A stretch of DNA of 64,000 nucleotides, taken from the NCBI RefSeq assembly GCF_921293095.1, contig NC_060257.1, forward strand, positions 57,200,968 through 57,264,967, written 5' to 3'. Each line of letters opens with the position of its first letter. Positions within the stretch are counted from its first letter, which is position 1. Shown here piece by piece: positions 1 through 11,375 of this stretch. The notes under the pieces were generated by a model. It was not told where the DNA came from. It saw only the letters and a program-made list of their open reading frames with translations, and made no database searches. The position numbers and the translations under genes are program-made. Origin of the DNA: Ischnura elegans. Taxonomy: Eukaryota; Arthropoda; Insecta; Odonata; Coenagrionidae.

Positions 1-41
1 AATCAATGCCTTTCGTTTTCTTTGATGAAGGAAACTACCCT
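1..41 (+). repeat. End fragment of interspersed repeat family A
   Basis: The segment from AATCAATGCCTTTCGTTTTC to GGAAACTACCC recurs inverted at 18497-18540 and direct at 40517-40556, in each case at one end of a longer repeat. Only this end lies inside the window. Confidence 0.7.
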
Positions 42-362
42 ATTGTTAGAAGAAATAAACAAGAACTTGGTTGCCAAGGGATACGTGTGAGTCTCGGTTC
101 TGTGATGACATCGAGTGGAGAATCAAAGGAATTATCAAATATCTAATTGATCTTTAGAAGAAAAAAATCACTTGAGTGAAATCTTCTCGGGTGTCCAACC
201 GGGTCGGAGTCTGCATGGTGTAGGGCGATGTTTCGTTGTGAGACTGACCTGAGGATATTGGGAAAAGCTTTCATCCATGCTATTCACCGGGAAAAGCTCA
301 GATTCTTCAAGAAATCACTCGTACCCCTTGGCTTCTCACCCGCTCAATTCAGATTAGATTTT
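42..362 (+). repeat. Interspersed repeat family B, copy 1
   Basis: After removal of the insertion at 175-311 this aligns with 32980-33175: both carry an AAATA-ACA-GAA start, a CAAGGGATA block, GACATCGAGTGGA, and then AAATCACTYGT followed by CTTCTCACCC. Function unknown. Confidence 0.55.
175..311 (+). mobile_element. Foldback-family element G
   Basis: A 137-bp insertion between near-identical 10-bp direct repeats, AAATCACTTG at 165-174 and AAATCACTCG at 312-321. It holds one arm (TCTCGGGTGTCCAACCGGG, then GATGTTTCGTTG and CCTGAGGAT) followed by the head in reverse complement (ATTCACCGGGAAAAGCTCAG). The paralogous repeat at about 33140 reads straight through the site, an empty allele. Confidence 0.75.
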
Positions 363-779
363 TCTTTTTTTTTATATTCAGAGCAGAAATTTTTATATGC
401 ATTTTAAATTGCTCTTATTGGGAAACACAGTGCATAAATGAGCTTCATTCATGAATTCGTTCATATTGCGACCATAATATGTTTGGAAGGCTACAGAAGT
501 GGGAATGTAGGTGAGATTGTAGGTAGTTTAAGTGCTTTTTACTCAGAAGGGGACATGGACGCAATGGTGAAGAGGAATCTCTTGAATGGACGCAACTAAA
601 TCACTCACGGCCATAACTCGACGAGGCCGCTTTCAACGTTCCATGTACAAACTCTTACTTGGGAGTTGTATCTGGCGCGCCATATGGCGTTTCGGTATTC
701 GTCAAGGAAGACTGGTAGATGTCGGGTCGTATGTTGGGTCATCTTATGGAGGAACGAAGTTCAAACCGAGCAAATAAAT

Positions 780-925
780 GCAAGAGCGCTCGAGTCGACT
801 GTGCAGTGAAATCAACTCAAAAAGTGAAATTAAAATCGTTTTATAGGTATATCTACTCACAATTGCTCAAGCAAACTAAGGCTAGCGCGCAGCCTCCTAG
901 TCTCTCGCGGTGCCATTTTGTTTTG
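780..925 (-). pseudogene. Non-LTR retrotransposon fragment
   Basis: On the minus strand it reads ETRRLRASLSLLEQL, matching TRRLRARLRLLEKLRMDI in the LINE fragment at 32110-32190. It is too short to place in a clade and carries stops. Confidence 0.5.
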
Positions 926-1852
926 TAAATTTTATTTCTTGGAAATGGGATTATTTTAACCCTTACTCATCACCTTTACGTTAAGTGTGACGTCAAAAGA
1001 AATAATTTTCTTAGGCATTCCTTAAAAAATGAGTGAGAAGTTACGGATCTTTTTAGAGCCACAGTAAAACGTATTCATGACTTAATGATCCTGATAGCGC
1101 TTACGGTCTATATTTAAAATCCGCGGATAAGCTTTCGAATGGGAGAGATGATTGCTAAGCTGTGTTGGAGGGTAACTTTCACTTTTCCATGAGTCAAGTG
1201 AGGAATGATGGATTTAAATACTTGAAATGATTTGGCCTCGGATTCATGGAATTCCCTCACGACTCTTCGAATCTTCGGAACGTGTGTACTCCAACCGTTT
1301 TCCTACGGATTCATGACTTGTGATTTATGATGACATTAATTTTGGGTAGGATCTGGTGGTTACGACCATTAAAATAATTTTTATTTAGCAGTTATTTTGG
1401 ACAGAACGAGATTTTTACGAGACCCTGATTAAAAGCTGTTGTTAAAAGGTAAATAGATATTCGGTATTAATTGAGTGGCATCATTCTCTCTAAACGATTT
1501 ATTTTTATTTCGGCACACTTTCTTTTGTTCGCCTAATGCTCCTCCCAGAGTAATATCTACCTGGAAACTATGACGTAAGAATTTCAAAAATTTTCTTCTT
1601 AATGTTATCATGTTTTTAAGTTTTTTTCTAAGTTCCATGTAAGAACAAATCACCGAAGTGTCTGTATCTTTTGTTCCGAGGTTGTCCCTCTGTCTCTACA
1701 ATGTACATACACTAGGTCTGTTCCTAATATGCTATATTTCCCTGGCCATCGCACCACTGTTTATTGTAAATCTGTTCTTGTTACTGCTCATCGTATTTGG
1801 AATAAGATGCTACCTGATGTTAAAAATTGCAGATCTGTTAAAAACTTTTAAA
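926..1852. other. No recognisable gene or element
   Basis: AT-rich sequence with only short random open frames on both strands. I see no splice-consistent coding, tRNA-like segment or terminal repeat here. The stretch 363-779 is likewise empty apart from AT-rich tracts. Confidence 0.4.
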
Positions 1853-1888
1853 CTAAAATATAATGAAAGCACTGGAGAAACAAGTGAC

Positions 1889-2290
1889 TTTACGCACAGT
1901 CACGCGTACGAGTGCAAAGTTAAATACACCAAAGGATGAAGTTCGCCATGAAGAAATATACAACTTAGCCGTGATTCGAACCTGGACCTCCCGATTGCCG
2001 GTCAGGTGTGTTAGCCAGTGAAACCACGAAGCCATTTGCTGAGAGTGAACTTCGGGATGGATTTTACCGAACAAGATGTTGATGTCACAAGTCCACATTG
2101 GCACATGTGGCGAGGGTCGTGCTTGCTAAGGCACTGTCGGGGTGAAAAACCACTATTTTGTCGCCGGTCGGCGACGACGAATTTCAAAGAACTGCAGAAA
2201 GAAGTTGCTTTGTACGCAGTCACGCGCACGGTTGCTAGGTCAAATACACCAAAGCATAAAGTTCGCATTATTTATTGTTCAAACTTTATG
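1889..2290 (-). repeat. tRNA-derived SINE-like repeat
   Basis: On the minus strand around 2035-1966 there is a tRNA-like unit: A-box-like GTGGTTTCACTGGCTAACAC and B box GGTTCGAATCA. It is flanked by two related segments (1889-1952 and 2208-2277), both with ACGCAGTCACGCG or close to it and AAATACACCAAAG, so the repeat may be dimeric or two copies arranged head to tail. No intact tRNA fold is claimed. Confidence 0.6.
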
Positions 2291-2311
2291 CTTCACGACC
2301 CCTTATTATAT

Positions 2312-2362
2312 ATATATATTTTTTTTAGATCACATCTCGTGATCTAAAAAAAAATATATATT
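2312..2362. repeat. Short AT-rich palindrome
   Basis: Arms of about 22 bp (ATATATTTTTTTTAGATCAC and its complement) surround a 5-nt ATCTC loop, next to the SINE-like repeat. Probably a terminal hairpin of that repeat. Confidence 0.6.
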
Positions 2363-2792
2363 ATTTATTGTCTTGGCATTAGCATAAGTAGCTCTTATTT
2401 TTGTCAAATGTGTGTTCTGGTTATTATTGTTCATTTTTTTGCTGTAGCATGTTTTTACTTGTTTAGTTAAGAATACGTAACTTTTGTTTGTGTTTGTATC
2501 AAATGCAGCTTGGTGCATACCTACATTTGCCGTTTTTTACCTAGATTTCATGCATTTGCTTTGCTTGGTTATGTCATGAAATGGAATAACATTATGCATA
2601 GAAACTTAAAAAATTTCAGTTTATCATCATTGTAATCATCTATCTTGTATTTGATATGTTAGCAACCTGTCGCTTATTCATTTCATTTATTATTATTTTT
2701 GTCCTTAAGGATTTCTTCCAGAACAATGAATATTTTTATATCTATTTATCTAATCATATTATTCTCGATCGAGGAATTGAGCCCATTATGCT

Positions 2793-5700
2793 TTAACCCT
2801 TAAAGGACCAACCTTTTTCCGGTTACACCGTGGCCCAAGGGAGGGTCAAAAAATGTCCACTTATATTTTTTCGTTTTAACTACTCATGAAACAGAGTATA
2901 TCTTCAACAATTGTGTTTTTACATTGTTAAAACATTTTAAAATTTGTTTATCCAGCTGAAAGTCATATAATCGCAATAAAAATATTGAAATTTTCAAATC
3001 TTTTTAAACTAATCATAAACGAAATTATGACAAAACTTTTTCACAGAGGTTCCGGGTTTCATGCTCTTATTTGAAAATTAGGTTTCTAAATCATTGATAA
3101 CTGTGCATCTAAAATAACAATAAGGCATAGTATTTCAAATTTAAGTCAATTTTCAGCAACCGTACTCCAGGAAAACAATTTTATAATTATTTAAAATAAA
3201 CCTAAAATTTTCCACTCTGTTTTCAGTTACCTAATTTAAAAGTACATGATAAATCATAATACGTCTCCTAATTAAAAAAATTATGTTCTACATTGTTCGT
3301 AGTATTTATTGATCATTAACCATATCATTATGATAAAGTTATAAAATGATTAACATTAGCAATCACTAATGAATAATCAACTCGAATCTTCTGATAAGGC
3401 AGCATTATTGCCTTCGTATTGTATACGTTAGTTTTTATGCCATGTTAACCGCAATTATAACTGTTACATATAGTACATATAATCATAGTTTTTATAATTT
3501 GTTTGGTTTTTCTCTTTTTGATGTGAGTGCGTTGCTGCACGCGTGGAAACTTCCTGTGCCAATTACTTTGACAGCAACATATGACGGCTGTATTTTTCTA
3601 TCCGCGACCCCTTCCATCATCAATAAAATGTGCTTCTGTAAATCTATTGTCTTTTTCAACTAATACTGTATTGTGGCCGCATAAGTTCAAGGCCTATACA
3701 AAGGCCTATAACAAATATGCCTAAATGATGTCTCCTTTTAATTTTTTTGATATTTTACTGAGGAAAATGATTATAAAAAGAGAGAATCCATTTAGGGCAG
3801 CAATGTCGATTAGTGCAAAGAAGACAGGTTGGCCAACTTCTTGTAGATCTTTTGGTGGAATACTTGCATAGCATCTGATCAATAACATCAACAACTCCTT
3901 TGGTGTTGTAGTAGAGCAAGTTTACGTCACATTTATTTTTGAAACAATTATTGACATTTATATCGGATATGAACAGATTTCTATATGCTGTGTGGATAGA
4001 GAAACGATATTTTTCTTAGGCTTCTCTTTGGTGATGAATGATAAGAGTCACCGGTGGACTCCCAGATCTCGGGTCTGTAAATTCAAACAAACTTGAAAAA
4101 ATCTTCTGACTAGCTGTACCCTTCGATTGTTCAGGAATACGTTTTCTGTTACTCTGCATAGTTCCAACCATACTCAATCCATAAAGTTCTTCTGTTGGCT
4201 CCATAGAATTATAGTATCTACCCATTGACACATTTTCCCCGGAATTCATGATTGGGACCACCAGGCGTTCACTATTTCGTTTGAACCTATGCTTGTTGAT
4301 GGTTCATTATTTTCTCAGGCAACAATTTCCATGTTGATCACATACCTCTCATAACAGTTGGTGAACATTCTCATAAGTATTCCATACTACTCTGGTTATT
4401 GTTTCATGAATACTATAAACCTACACCTTCCCCTAAACAATGATAACATTTCATCAGCTATCATATCAACGAACATATCGGGTTCGCAAATGTAACATTT
4501 GGGTGATATCGCATTGACCATTTGGAATACCGAAAAATAAGCGCAACTTTGTCTTTTCATCTTTGTCTTTCCTCAAGTAGACTTTTCATCAAATAAGGCA
4601 ATAGTTCCTGATATCAGTTTCAACTCTTCGCAGCAATATAGGAGGACATTCCAAATCTTTGTAACCACCAATCATGTAATTCTAACTTGCTATCACCGTT
4701 TGCGCCGAACAATATCAAAAGTTCTACCGTATCATTTTTAGACTTTAAGCTCGTTCTGCTTCTTCATTCGTATGCCGTAAAATCATGTCAAGAATTTCAG
4801 GGTCGAAATTTTTTCAAATGGCTTGCACATATCCTTTTCCTTACCAGCAGGTAGTAAACATTGCTTTTTCCGCAATATATTTTGAATGGTTCGCCTAGTC
4901 GCGCGACGAGGATTACTCAGATTTTTCCTTGCCATATTTGCAACGTACTCGATATCTTCCTAGCTGCCTTATTCCCTACAAAAGTCACTTCCATCACCTG
5001 CCTTACTGTCATTATTTGAACTGATTTCACTAACGTGGACTACAGTATCACTCAATTCTTCATTACTGATTTATTCTGTGTCACTTGTAATTTCCAATTC
5101 TCATTACACGTCACTCTCAGTCAAGTAGATAAGCAGATAGGAAAACTTTTCAAAGATATAAACCCTTTCATTCAAAAGCCACCGCATAGTAGCTCTAGAT
5201 GTCAACATGAGGACCAAAATTTCACAGGAGCTTTGCAGGTAGCATGCCATGCATCGTAAATGCTCACCGTATGATAGGTAATTTTGGGATTGTATCCTGA
5301 TTGTATAAATTGCATTATATTGTATACAGATTGCATCTTGAAAAAATCTTAAAAACACTAATATCACGGTAAGAATGTGAGCTAGTCCTTGTTGCACTCA
5401 TATTTTCGCATCAATGACATTCCAGTTTGATATGAAGGTAAAATACTTCGAATTCTTGCGAGTCTGATTAGATAGGTAACCAAAGTGTTTCCGGGGTATG
5501 CAAAAATTCATTTTGTAAAAGATGCTTCATGAATGGCTGGATAGAGCTCTTTGCGCCCTTTCCTGTTCATGAATGAATAAAATAAATACAGTGAAAAGGT
5601 TTTTGTGAAAGTATTATACAAGGAATGACTTCAATATTCAAAATTTCAGAAGGGTACTCTAGCTTTATTTCGATATAATGTATCAGTTTATAATTCTGCC

Positions 5701-6286
5701 AAGCAGAGCCTATAAGAGTAAGCAAAGTGAATAGAAACAGAGATTAATTATTTATACATGCAGTTCAAAATTTTTAGAGAAAATTAATCAATATGTAAGA
5801 TAAATAGATTGAAACTTTTTTTTACGAATTCTGATTTCTTAGAATAGAATAATAATCGAAAGTAAGTAAAGTAGAAATTTGTGAAATAAAATCAAAGTAA
5901 TTACATCCCATAGTTTAAATACATAAATGCAATATGGAGCCTATTGTTGAATTAAAATAAACGTTAATACTTGATTTAAACTAATTAAGTTATAAATTGT
6001 AATGCCAAACAAAAATATTTGTCACATTACACGATTCCATTCGGTCGAAAAATATGTCACAGGTTGGACCAAGGGAGGGTTACTTTGTGTCCACCACGTA
6101 TTTACGCTCTCATAACGTTGTATGTACAAAATTTTCCATAAACATCAAGATGTATTTATCTTTTTAAACCTATATTTGACAATATAACGAAGTTATGAAT
6201 CTGTATTGGGTAAATGAGTAATTAAAATATCGAAAAAAGAAAAAGGTGGACATTTTTTAGCCCTCCCTTGGTCCTCTAAGGGTTAA
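2793..6286 (-). mobile_element. piggyBac-type DNA transposon, degenerate, 3.5 kb
   Basis: It is bounded by TTAA at 2793-2796 and 6283-6286. The left end reads TTAACCCTTAAAGGACC and the right end, in complement, TTAACCCTTAGAGGACC; both continue to GGGAGGG and AAAAAATGTCCAC. The left end has about 28 extra bases between these blocks. The interior holds a broken piggyBac transposase on the minus strand. TTAA target duplication is the hallmark of piggyBac elements. Confidence 0.85.
4016..4815 (-). pseudogene. piggyBac transposase relic
   Basis: Pieces in order from 4815 downward are DPEILDMILRHTNEEAE, ADEMLSLFRGRCRFIVFM (the D-E-x-x-x-F-GRC block), YVINMEIVA, and NVSMGRYYNSMEPTEELYG followed by LSMVGTMQSNRKRIPEQ (the family's N-V-x-D-x-x-F-T and LVGT-x-R-NR-IP block). 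Several frameshifts and stops interrupt it, and the catalytic Asp of the last block is replaced, so it cannot be active. Confidence 0.85.
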
Positions 6287-6551
6287 GCGTGGAATAACAG
6301 AATGCTTGTCGTCTTGAACTGCGCCGGGGTGCGATGAAAGCCAGAAACCAGTCAGCGAAACCAGTACCTGTAGATGCCTTGAAATTTGTGGTAAATTTCA
6401 ACACATCTACAGGTGCTGGTACTACTCCCGCTTAGACTTTTTTTTGCAACGTAATGTTCATTTCAAACTTACTCAATAATCCTTAACGCTTTGAGTGCCA
6501 ATCGTAATTTTATAGTAACTCTGCTAAAAGTGCCGAGGCATTATTGCTGAT

Positions 6552-6736
6552 GGCGGTGAATTCTTCTCGGGTTTCCATCCGGGTGAGCTCCATCTCCATC
6601 GCTGCCGACGTTTCGATAGAATCCTTTTCTATCGTCATTCTATCGAAACGTCGGCATCGATGGAGATGGAGCTCACCCGGATGGAAACCCGAGAAGAATT
6701 CACCGCCATCATACGCCGGGAAAAAGTGAAATCTTA
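6552..6736. mobile_element. Foldback element A (near-perfect hairpin)
   Basis: A 185-bp insertion between identical 13-bp repeats CATTATTGCTGAT (6539-6551 and 6737-6749). Arms 6549-6622 and 6637-6710 are inverted repeats of 74 bp with one mismatch and a 14-nt loop. Each arm has CTCGGGTTTCCATCCGG and GACGTTTCGATAG. After the right arm comes a one-sided tail, ATACGCCGGGAAAAAGTG, which is the family head in reverse complement. Confidence 0.88.
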
Positions 6737-6799
6737 CATTATTGCTGATTTTGTCTTAGGTTAGGAAAAAAAACCTTTAGGAAATCTTTATTATATGTG

Positions 6800-6924
6800 A
6801 AGAATCTGAGCTTTTCCCAGTGAATAGCGTGGATGAAAATTTCTCGGGTTTCCAACCGGTTCAGGGTCTGCATGGTGTAGGCCGACGTTTCGTTGGGAGA
6901 CTTTCCCAACATCCTAAGGGCTGA
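6800..6924 (+). mobile_element. Foldback-family element F (single arm)
   Basis: A 125-bp insertion between identical 13-bp repeats TTTATTATATGTG (6787-6799 and 6925-6937). Order: head CTTTTCCCAGTGAATAGC, arm TTTCTCGGGTTTCCAACCGG, GCCGACGTTTCGTTGGGA, small inner hairpin TTGGGAGACTTTCCCAA, CATCCTAAGG. There is no second arm. Confidence 0.82.
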
Positions 6925-7399
6925 TTTATTATATGTGGTTTCACCTTTTGTATCATTTGACGAATTTTTCGTTAATATGAGTTAATTTTTATAATTTAAA
7001 GAACATATTTAATTTTAAAATAAAATGAATATCGACTATTGAATGATTAGTGGAATATCAGCATCTAAGAATGACATTCCACTTATTGCGAGAGATAGGA
7101 GGAGCACGATAGCGCTCTCCGGCACTCTTGTGGGTTAAATATAGTAAGAGTGTATAGAGTAGGCCGTTGTCATTATTTGCTGGTATCTCAAATTTAAAAT
7201 TTTTAAGTCAGTACCTTTTTAGTAGCAAAATTTTTAAATGAAAGAGTCATGGACATGTGTGTCAAATGTCCATCGTATGTACGCCGCCCTGAAAGTCTAA
7301 AGATGGTGACCCACTTGAAGTGGAAATTCATTTCAATCATTTCCGTTGTCCGTGGCCCTAAAACTGTGGCCACAAAGGCATTTGTATTCATTCAAAAAG

Positions 7400-7825
7400 T
7401 TTTAAAATTGTTTTATGCCAGAAATGGCAATATGCTGAGTGTATTTGATAAATGTAAATATACTTTAAGGAGAGAGTCATTCATTGTAACAAACATACCA
7501 AGTTTAACTTTATATAAACGTTGCTTTCTCTACATGGGGCCAAAGGTATATAATTTACTGCCCGCTGAAATTAAACAATTTAAATTCTGAAACAAAATTT
7601 TAAGATTTGGCAAAAACTGGATTTTCTCTCAAGAAATTATTGAACATTTATTTTGATGTTGTTGCTTTAAAACAATCATGTAATATTTACGGCATTATAT
7701 ATTTACTTACATTTTTGTTATTTTATGGTGGCTCAATTCTGGTCTTATGACCTTAGAGACGCCTAAAGCCCCTTCTCCTTGTTATTATCAGGTGTAAAAT
7801 CAAAATTTCGGAGTAAATAAACCAT
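7400..7825 (+). pseudogene. Non-LTR retrotransposon 3' end
   Basis: The segment encodes LTLYKRCFLYMGPKVYNL, almost the same as LTLYKRRFLFIGPKVYNL in the relic at 45370-46105. It ends in AATAAACC followed by an ATT-rich tail, like three other LINE ends in the window. The 5' part is missing. Confidence 0.7.
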
Positions 7826-9360
7826 TATTATCATTACTTAGGTTAAGTTTTAAACGAGCTTTGCGGTTGGAATAGAGACAAAATTATACCGGCCCCAAGG
7901 GAGACATGCATAATATCAGGTTTACGATGCAAAATGGTATACAAGCCACGCGGATTACTTCGTCTTGAAATAATTTGATTCGCACGAATATTCGTTGCAA
8001 GTAATTTTTGAAAATTTTCCACAGAAACTTCACGTAAAATGCATCCCTTCTCAGGCACCGCACTTACTTAATTTAATGAAACCATCCATTGAATTTCGTC
8101 ACGATTAGCTCCGATAGGAAAAGTGCTGGGAAAATCGTTGCTATTTCCATGTATGAATTCAATTCCTATCGTTTAAATATTTTCAGTGTATTTCTAATGC
8201 TTGTATTTGGTCATACTTTCTATTATTTCTTATTTTTCTGGTTTACTTTATTAATATTTCCTATAGGTATGCTATTTTGCTAAATGCTATTATAAACTTG
8301 ATTATTGCTTTACTTAATAGATGTTGCTAACTTTGTGTGTGACTTTGTATTATCATTTATTGCTTTTTATTGTCCTACCTACGTAATCTTTTGCGATTAT
8401 TATTTTGCTTAAATATTACCAATTTTATCATAGACGCATCCCTTGTGTGCAATTATTTTACCAAGTAGCAGAGTTTTGTATGTGTCATGCAATTTTTTTT
8501 CTGAAACTTGCAATTTATTGTAGAATTATTCTACAATGGTAGGGTGAAGTCGTGACATCACATATTACAAGTCATTTTTAAAATTTATTTCCAAACAAAT
8601 CTTTTCGGCCTATCTTAAAGCATGGAGTGAAATTTTAGTCTTTTCCTGTCTCGCCAGCGTAGTTCTTAGCTTAGGCATTTTACAGTTTCATTAAAAAACG
8701 TTATGAAAGGGAAAATAAATTCACTCATTTATAATGTTTTGTTAATCATCCAAATATTTATTAAAATGGATAAACACTCTTAATAAACAAAGCAAAAACT
8801 GTTGTACATCAGGAGGTACTTGACTCAAGAGAATAATGCCGAATGTTCTGGGTAGAACGGGGCACGTTAACGCAGTGTACTTTCCCGAACCGAGTTATAA
8901 CTAGGGCGCCTCATGACATATTAATGCTGCTCCCTAGGGGTTATTTTCACGAGATTTTAAGCGTCAGTCAAGCGTCAGTCTAGCGTGGTCTAAACTTGCA
9001 CCAAGAACGGGGTAAGTTTACGCAAGAGACATGGATCTGAAAATATTTTTTTTACTTTTAAAAACACATATAGGCCAACAACTAGATGCACAACATTTTG
9101 AATTTATCAACTGATTTATAATACCACGAAGTGTAACAAATTTATTATGTTAAAACATGAAAATTAGAATCTTCATTGAAAAAATATTCATATACATACC
9201 CCGGTCTACACTATATTGATTGAGCAAAATCAATGTCTTTATAACAAGAAATTAAAATACTTATTTTTTAATAGTTTTTTGAAGTTTTTTTCTCATTTCA
9301 TTCTAATAAGTCAAAAATAATTAAAATCAGTATAGCCGCTCTTGATTTATGAATGGTGTA
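7826..9360. other. No recognisable gene
   Basis: AT-rich. The only structure noticed is a pair of imperfect direct repeats near 8853 and 9005 (AGAACGGGGCACGTTAACGC and AGAACGGGGTAAGTTTACGC). The minus open frame at 7843-8058 has no family features I recognise. Confidence 0.4.
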
Positions 9361-9639
9361 ACTAAAATTTTCATTGATTGTTAGACGGTACGAAGTTCGC
9401 CGCTAGTACTGTGCGGGTCGAAATGCGGAACGACCTTCGCATGTCTAAAGCGTTTCATTTTCTCGCTCGTTCCAGCCCCCTCGGCATTGCAACATCTCCT
9501 CCTTCGAGTAGTGCACTCGACCCAAGTCGTGAAAGGGGTGTGTACACTTTTTTTCTCGACGACTCGGTCGGCATTACCCGCTCTGAGAGCGCAGAGTGTT
9601 CAGGTGCTCTCGGGGCAGACCTTGACCCATTGGACTGGT

Positions 9640-9715
9640 CGTTGGCGGGTTGGAGAAGTGTATGCGCTACGTGAGTGAGACAAAGGTCAAGGCCACAACG
9701 GTTTGAATCCTTATC
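9640..9715 (+). repeat. Possible tRNA-derived SINE promoter
   Basis: TGGCGGGTTGG (A-box-like) is followed 45 nt later by GGTTTGAATCC (B box). The surrounding 9370-9780 is more GC-rich than its flanks. No terminal duplication was found, so this stays tentative. Confidence 0.4.
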
Positions 9716-9839
9716 GATCCCTTCGACTTCTAAATAGCGTTCTGGAAAAATACTCAGGCCTATTACTTGCGGCCGTAACACAATAAATAATAAACGGGGT
9801 GCTTCAGGAGGAATCTGCAATACCTCATGAGGTGTTAGG

Positions 9840-10101
9840 CGATGGCGTAGCCAGAGGGGGGACTATGGGGGGTCCGGACCCCCCTCCCCTCGAAATATAA
9901 AGACGCAATTATTTTTCTTTATAAAAGAAAACAAAATGTTGAAAAATAATGAATTTGCAAACTATTTATTTAAAAAATGAAGTTTTTTCGATTATGAAAA
10001 GTGTTAAAATTAGTTTAAAACCCTCTACTTAGTACCCTGTTTTTTACCCCCTGGTGTTGGATTACCCCCCCCCCCCAACGAAATTCCTGTCTACGTCACT
10101 G
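9840..10101. mobile_element. hAT-type MITE (262 bp)
   Basis: Ends CGATGGCGTAG and, in complement, CAGTGACGTAG, with G-rich then C-rich subterminal runs. It is flanked by an 8-bp near-repeat, GTGTTAGG (9832-9839) and GTGGTAGG (10102-10109), as expected for hAT insertion. The interior is AT-rich and non-coding. Confidence 0.7.
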
Positions 10102-10344
10102 GTGGTAGGGGAGACAATTTTTAGCATTTATTGTCCGTAAACATGGGATTGTAACTCCTTTGTTTCTCAGCTATGGCAACGCAGACACTTTTTTTGATGC
10201 ACGTCGCAGTTACCATGAAAACCGTTTCTCTACTATATCAAGCCATTTCGACATTTTATTTCATATACTGGATTTTTAAGGACATAAAAATACCGTGCTT
10301 GAAAGATCCTCATGCCTACTAATTTTGGCTGCAATATAAATATA

Positions 10345-10531
10345 TTTATTTATTTTACAACTTCCCCGTAAACAGCACATAGAGGCCTTTACTACAGTGG
10401 ATTAACAAAGCACACCACAAACATCCATGCCCTGTATAGGGACAACCTACCCAGCCGGGATTCAAACCCGCGACCTGGGGTTTGGCGGGCGAGGACTTCG
10501 CTCCAACGCCACCGAGGCCGAATTATAGGAA
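10345..10531 (-). mobile_element. tRNA-derived SINE with long target duplication
   Basis: On the minus strand: GGCCTCGGTGGCGTTGGAGC, then GCGGGTTTGAATCCCGGC (B box). Flanking direct repeats of about 31 bp, starting CTACTAATTTTGGCTGCAAT and CTACTACTTTTGGCTGCAAT and ending ATAAATATAT, differ at one position or so. A related tRNA-like unit lies at 39650-39800. Confidence 0.8.
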
Positions 10532-10722
10532 TGCCTACTACTTTTGGCTGCAATATAAATATATAGGACGCATTATACTTCAGGAGGTGGTTGGAGACAG
10601 TATTGTAAGCATATTTTTGTCCATAAACGTTGGGCCGCAAGTCATTAGTTACTGAGGTTTAAGGACATGAGGTGGACGAAATTGTGCGATTAATTAAACG
10701 AGAGCTTTCAACGAGTATAAAC

Positions 10723-11367
10723 CAGGGATGGCAAATGAAACGAAACGAAAATATTTCGTTTGGACACATGTTTATTTTCGTTCCCGCACGAAGTTGAAAT
10801 CATCAAGGAGTTTAGTTTCGATCTGGCACGAAACTTTACTCCCGGAAACGAAACAAAATAAACGAACCTCCGCTGCTCATAGTTAACTTTCGATCCCAGA
10901 ATTTGAGTGGAGGGGAATCAGAGGGAATAGTTTCGACCCTATACGTTTGACATACGTGTAGAGAGGTTATAACATCGAGCTTAAAAATCACATTTTTGTA
11001 CAGTTTGTGTCCACCGTTCTCCTGTTAGTGGCAAAAATGTATGAGTGCCAAATGCATCTAATGGCGGTAAGCCGAACCTCTACTTCATTCAACCATACTT
11101 CGTCCTCGGTGTGTGGGACGAAACTAAACTGTTCGAAGATGAAGCACGTGGTCCCTCCGGTGCGAGACATTATCTACGTTTTGTTTCGTCCTAGAGTTTT
11201 AGTTTAGTTTGGACCGGAGGTAGTTTTGACTCCGATTTTGTTTCGACCCCGAGTTTAGCTCCCCGGGTTTAAATCTATTTTGTTTCGTTTCTACATTTCG
11301 CTCCCGGGATCGTAAGTATTGAAATTATACCGGTTTTGACTTCGTTTAATTTCTATCGCCATCCCTG
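10723..11367. mobile_element. MITE built from CGAAA-type words (645 bp)
   Basis: Ends CAGGGATGGC and GCCATCCCTG form inverted repeats. Flanking 8-mers are GTATAAAC (10715-10722) and ATATAAAC (11368-11375), a hAT-like target duplication. The interior is full of ACGAAAC / GTTTCGT words in both orientations. The small open frames inside have no known motif. Confidence 0.75.
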
Positions 11368-11375
11368 ATATAAAC

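Larger units (their letters stand above)
6483..7138. mobile_element. TTAA-flanked MITE, copy 1, with two nested insertions
   Basis: Ends are TTAACGCTTTGAGTGCC and, in complement, TTAACCCACAAGAGTGCC. The copy at 48674-49170 shares the body (AGTGCCGAGGCA, GGTTTCACCTTTT, GACTATTGAATGATTAGTG, CTCCGGCACTC) but lacks the foldback insertions at 6552-6736 and 6800-6924. This length includes those insertions. Confidence 0.75.

Noticed and set aside
1966..2035. Possible tRNA gene on the minus strand
   Set aside because: tRNA-like promoter only, embedded in a larger repeat; acceptor stem does not pair.
4016..4261. 81-residue frame as a separate host gene
   Set aside because: It is a piece of the piggyBac transposase and lies inside a TTAA-bounded element.
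10392..10640. Possible tRNA gene on the minus strand
   Set aside because: A and B boxes are present, but the cloverleaf is not intact and the unit is flanked by a duplication; it fits a SINE.
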